5,012 nt of DNA. Source: Chlamydiota bacterium. Lineage in GTDB: Bacteria > Chlamydiota > Chlamydiia > Chlamydiales > Rhabdochlamydiaceae. Where the stretch lies: contig JAAKFC010000117.1 of NCBI GenBank assembly GCA_011065225.1, positions 1 through 5,012 on the forward strand. The letters are read 5' to 3'. The notes beneath the pieces were generated by a model. It saw only the letters and a list, made by a program, of their open reading frames with translations. It had not been told where the DNA came from and made no database searches. The position numbers and the translations under genes are program-made. Below are positions 3,943 through 5,012 of this stretch, piece by piece. Position 1 is the first letter of the stretch; every line of letters begins with the position of its first letter.

Positions 3943-5012
3943 ATGAGTACTCGTATTGAAACTGATTCGCTTGGAGATGTAGAAGTCCCGAGTGATAAGC
4001 TCTATGGCGCTCAGACGCAGCGCTCTATTGAAAATTTTCGCATCGGCTCGCAAGTGATGCCCATTGCAGTGATTCATGCTTTTGGCTATGTCAAAAAAGC
4101 AGCTGCCATCATCAACGCTGAGTTGGGCCTTCTTCCCGAAGAAAAAAAAGATCTCATCGCTGGAGCTTGTGATGCAATCATTGCAGGGGAGCTTGATGAG
4201 CATTTTCCTCTTGTTGTTTGGCAAACCGGTTCAGGCACGCAAACCAACATGAATGTCAACGAGGTGATCAGCAATTGGTGCATCCAAAAAGTGGATGGGA
4301 AACTCGGAAGCAAAGATCCCATCCATCCCAATGACGATGTGAATAAATCCCAAAGCTCCAATGACACCTTCCCAACAGCCATGCACATCGCTGCAGTAAA
4401 AATGGCAAATGAAGAGCTTCTTCCCCATTTGCGCATGCTTTTAAAGGCTCTGCAAGAAAAAGCCTCTGCCTTTATGAGCATTGTCAAAACCGGGCGCACC
4501 CATCTCATGGATGCCACCCCTCTCACCCTTGGGCAAGAGTTTTCTGGCTATGCGATGCAAATTGAAAACGGGATCAAAGCAATCGAAAAAGCCCTTCCCG
4601 CCATCTCAGAAATTGCACTTGGCGGAACAGCTGTTGGAACAGGCCTCAATACCGATCCCAAATACGCCAATCGAGTGGCAGAAGTGATCAGTGAGCTAAC
4701 CGGCTTTCTTTTTGCTTCAGCTCCCAATAAATTCGAAGCACTAGCTGCAAATGATGCTGTTGTTGAAATGAGTGGCGCGCTTCGAAGACTTGCTTGTTCG
4801 TACATGAAAATTGGCAATGACATCCGAATGCTCGCATCCGGTCCACGCTGCGGCATTGGAGAAATCACCCTGCCAGCCAATGAACCTGGTTCTTCGATCA
4901 TGCCTGGCAAAATCAACCCTACGCAATGTGAAGCAATGACAATGGTGGCTGCTCAAGTCATGGGCAATGACACCGCTATAGCAATCGGAGGGTCGCTGGG
5001 GCAATTTGAGCT
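3943..5012 (+). CDS. fumC: Fumarate hydratase class II, N-terminal 356 residues (3' truncated by window)
   Basis: The frame is open from ATG 3943 to the window edge, giving 356 residues of an expected 460 or so. The enzyme interconverts fumarate and L-malate in the TCA cycle as a cytosolic homotetramer without an iron-sulfur cluster. All landmarks of class II fumarases in the visible part are present: GSGTQTNMNVNEV (96-108), HPNDDVN (128-134, the secondary 'B' site), SSND (138-141), GRTHLMDATP (184-193) with the active-site His187, and the fumarate-lyase signature GSSIMPGKIN (316-325) with catalytic-loop Ser318. The spacing matches E. coli FumC within one residue. The wording of these blocks (HLMDATP, NKSQSSND) favours fumarase over aspartase or argininosuccinate lyase. 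Several long open frames on the other strand are shadows. It is divergent from msrB, with its promoter in the short spacer. Confidence 0.97.
   Translation, partial: MSTRIETDSLGDVEVPSDKLYGAQTQRSIENFRIGSQVMPIAVIHAFGYVKKAAAIINAELGLLPEEKKDLIAGACDAIIAGELDEHFPLVVWQTGSGTQTNMNVNEVISNWCIQKVDGKLGSKDPIHPNDDVNKSQSSNDTFPTAMHIAAVKMANEELLPHLRMLLKALQEKASAFMSIVKTGRTHLMDATPLTLGQEFSGYAMQIENGIKAIEKALPAISEIALGGTAVGTGLNTDPKYANRVAEVISELTGFLFASAPNKFEALAANDAVVEMSGALRRLACSYMKIGNDIRMLASGPRCGIGEITLPANEPGSSIMPGKINPTQCEAMTMVAAQVMGNDTAIAIGGSLGQFE

Noticed and set aside
3547..4224. 225-residue minus-strand open frame spanning msrB and the start of fumC
   Set aside because: It lies in another frame of msrB and antisense to fumC, both of which carry intact catalytic motifs.
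4086..5004. Several minus-strand open frames of 65-146 residues
   Set aside because: All are antisense to fumC, whose class II fumarase motifs run through the whole stretch.

Overview
The window holds seven protein-coding genes packed almost end to end. I see no RNA gene, insertion sequence or CRISPR array, and no gap longer than about 75 bases. The base composition is moderate, with a visibly AT-richer first kilobase. The promoters that can be read are of the ordinary sigma-70 type. The gene set is a VKOR-type disulfide enzyme, a dienelactone-hydrolase-like enzyme, a drug/metabolite transporter, MsrB and a class II fumarase. It fits a Gram-negative bacterium with a compact genome. A lysine/arginine-rich protein tail and an orphan gene that may be a degenerate clan CD protease make me think of an intracellular lineage such as the environmental Chlamydiota or Legionella-like bacteria. 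That placement is an impression, not something the sequence proves.

Left part (1-910, plus strand). The window opens inside the last third of a helix-turn-helix protein that resembles HigA-type (addiction-module) antitoxins and carries an unusual strongly basic tail. About 75 bp further on, behind a near-perfect extended -10 promoter, lies a 221-residue gene of unknown function. Its promoter sits so close to the ATG that the mRNA should be leaderless. Its C-terminal half has the layout of a clan CD cysteine peptidase with the histidine block altered.

Middle (903-1887, minus strand). A two-gene operon encodes a VKOR-family membrane protein and a short SPW-repeat membrane protein. The longest open frame for the second gene begins inside the first, but a perfect GGAGG site and family similarity put its true start at 1262, just after the VKOR stop. 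Its 3' end overlaps that of the orphan gene by 8 bp.

Right part (1934-5012). A dienelactone hydrolase-like gene (plus) ends head-on against an EamA/DMT transporter gene (minus). The 11-bp overlap is part of a palindrome whose two arms hold the two stop codons. The transporter gene starts with TTG overlapping the stop of msrB, so the two are co-transcribed and probably translationally coupled. Divergent from msrB is fumC, a class II fumarase cut by the window end. Its only visible promoter overlaps the msrB leader and should start transcription in a run of ten T residues.

Most of the window is recognisable metabolism and stress repair. The parts least explained by known families are the 221-residue orphan with its leaderless promoter and the basic tail of the antitoxin-like protein next to it.
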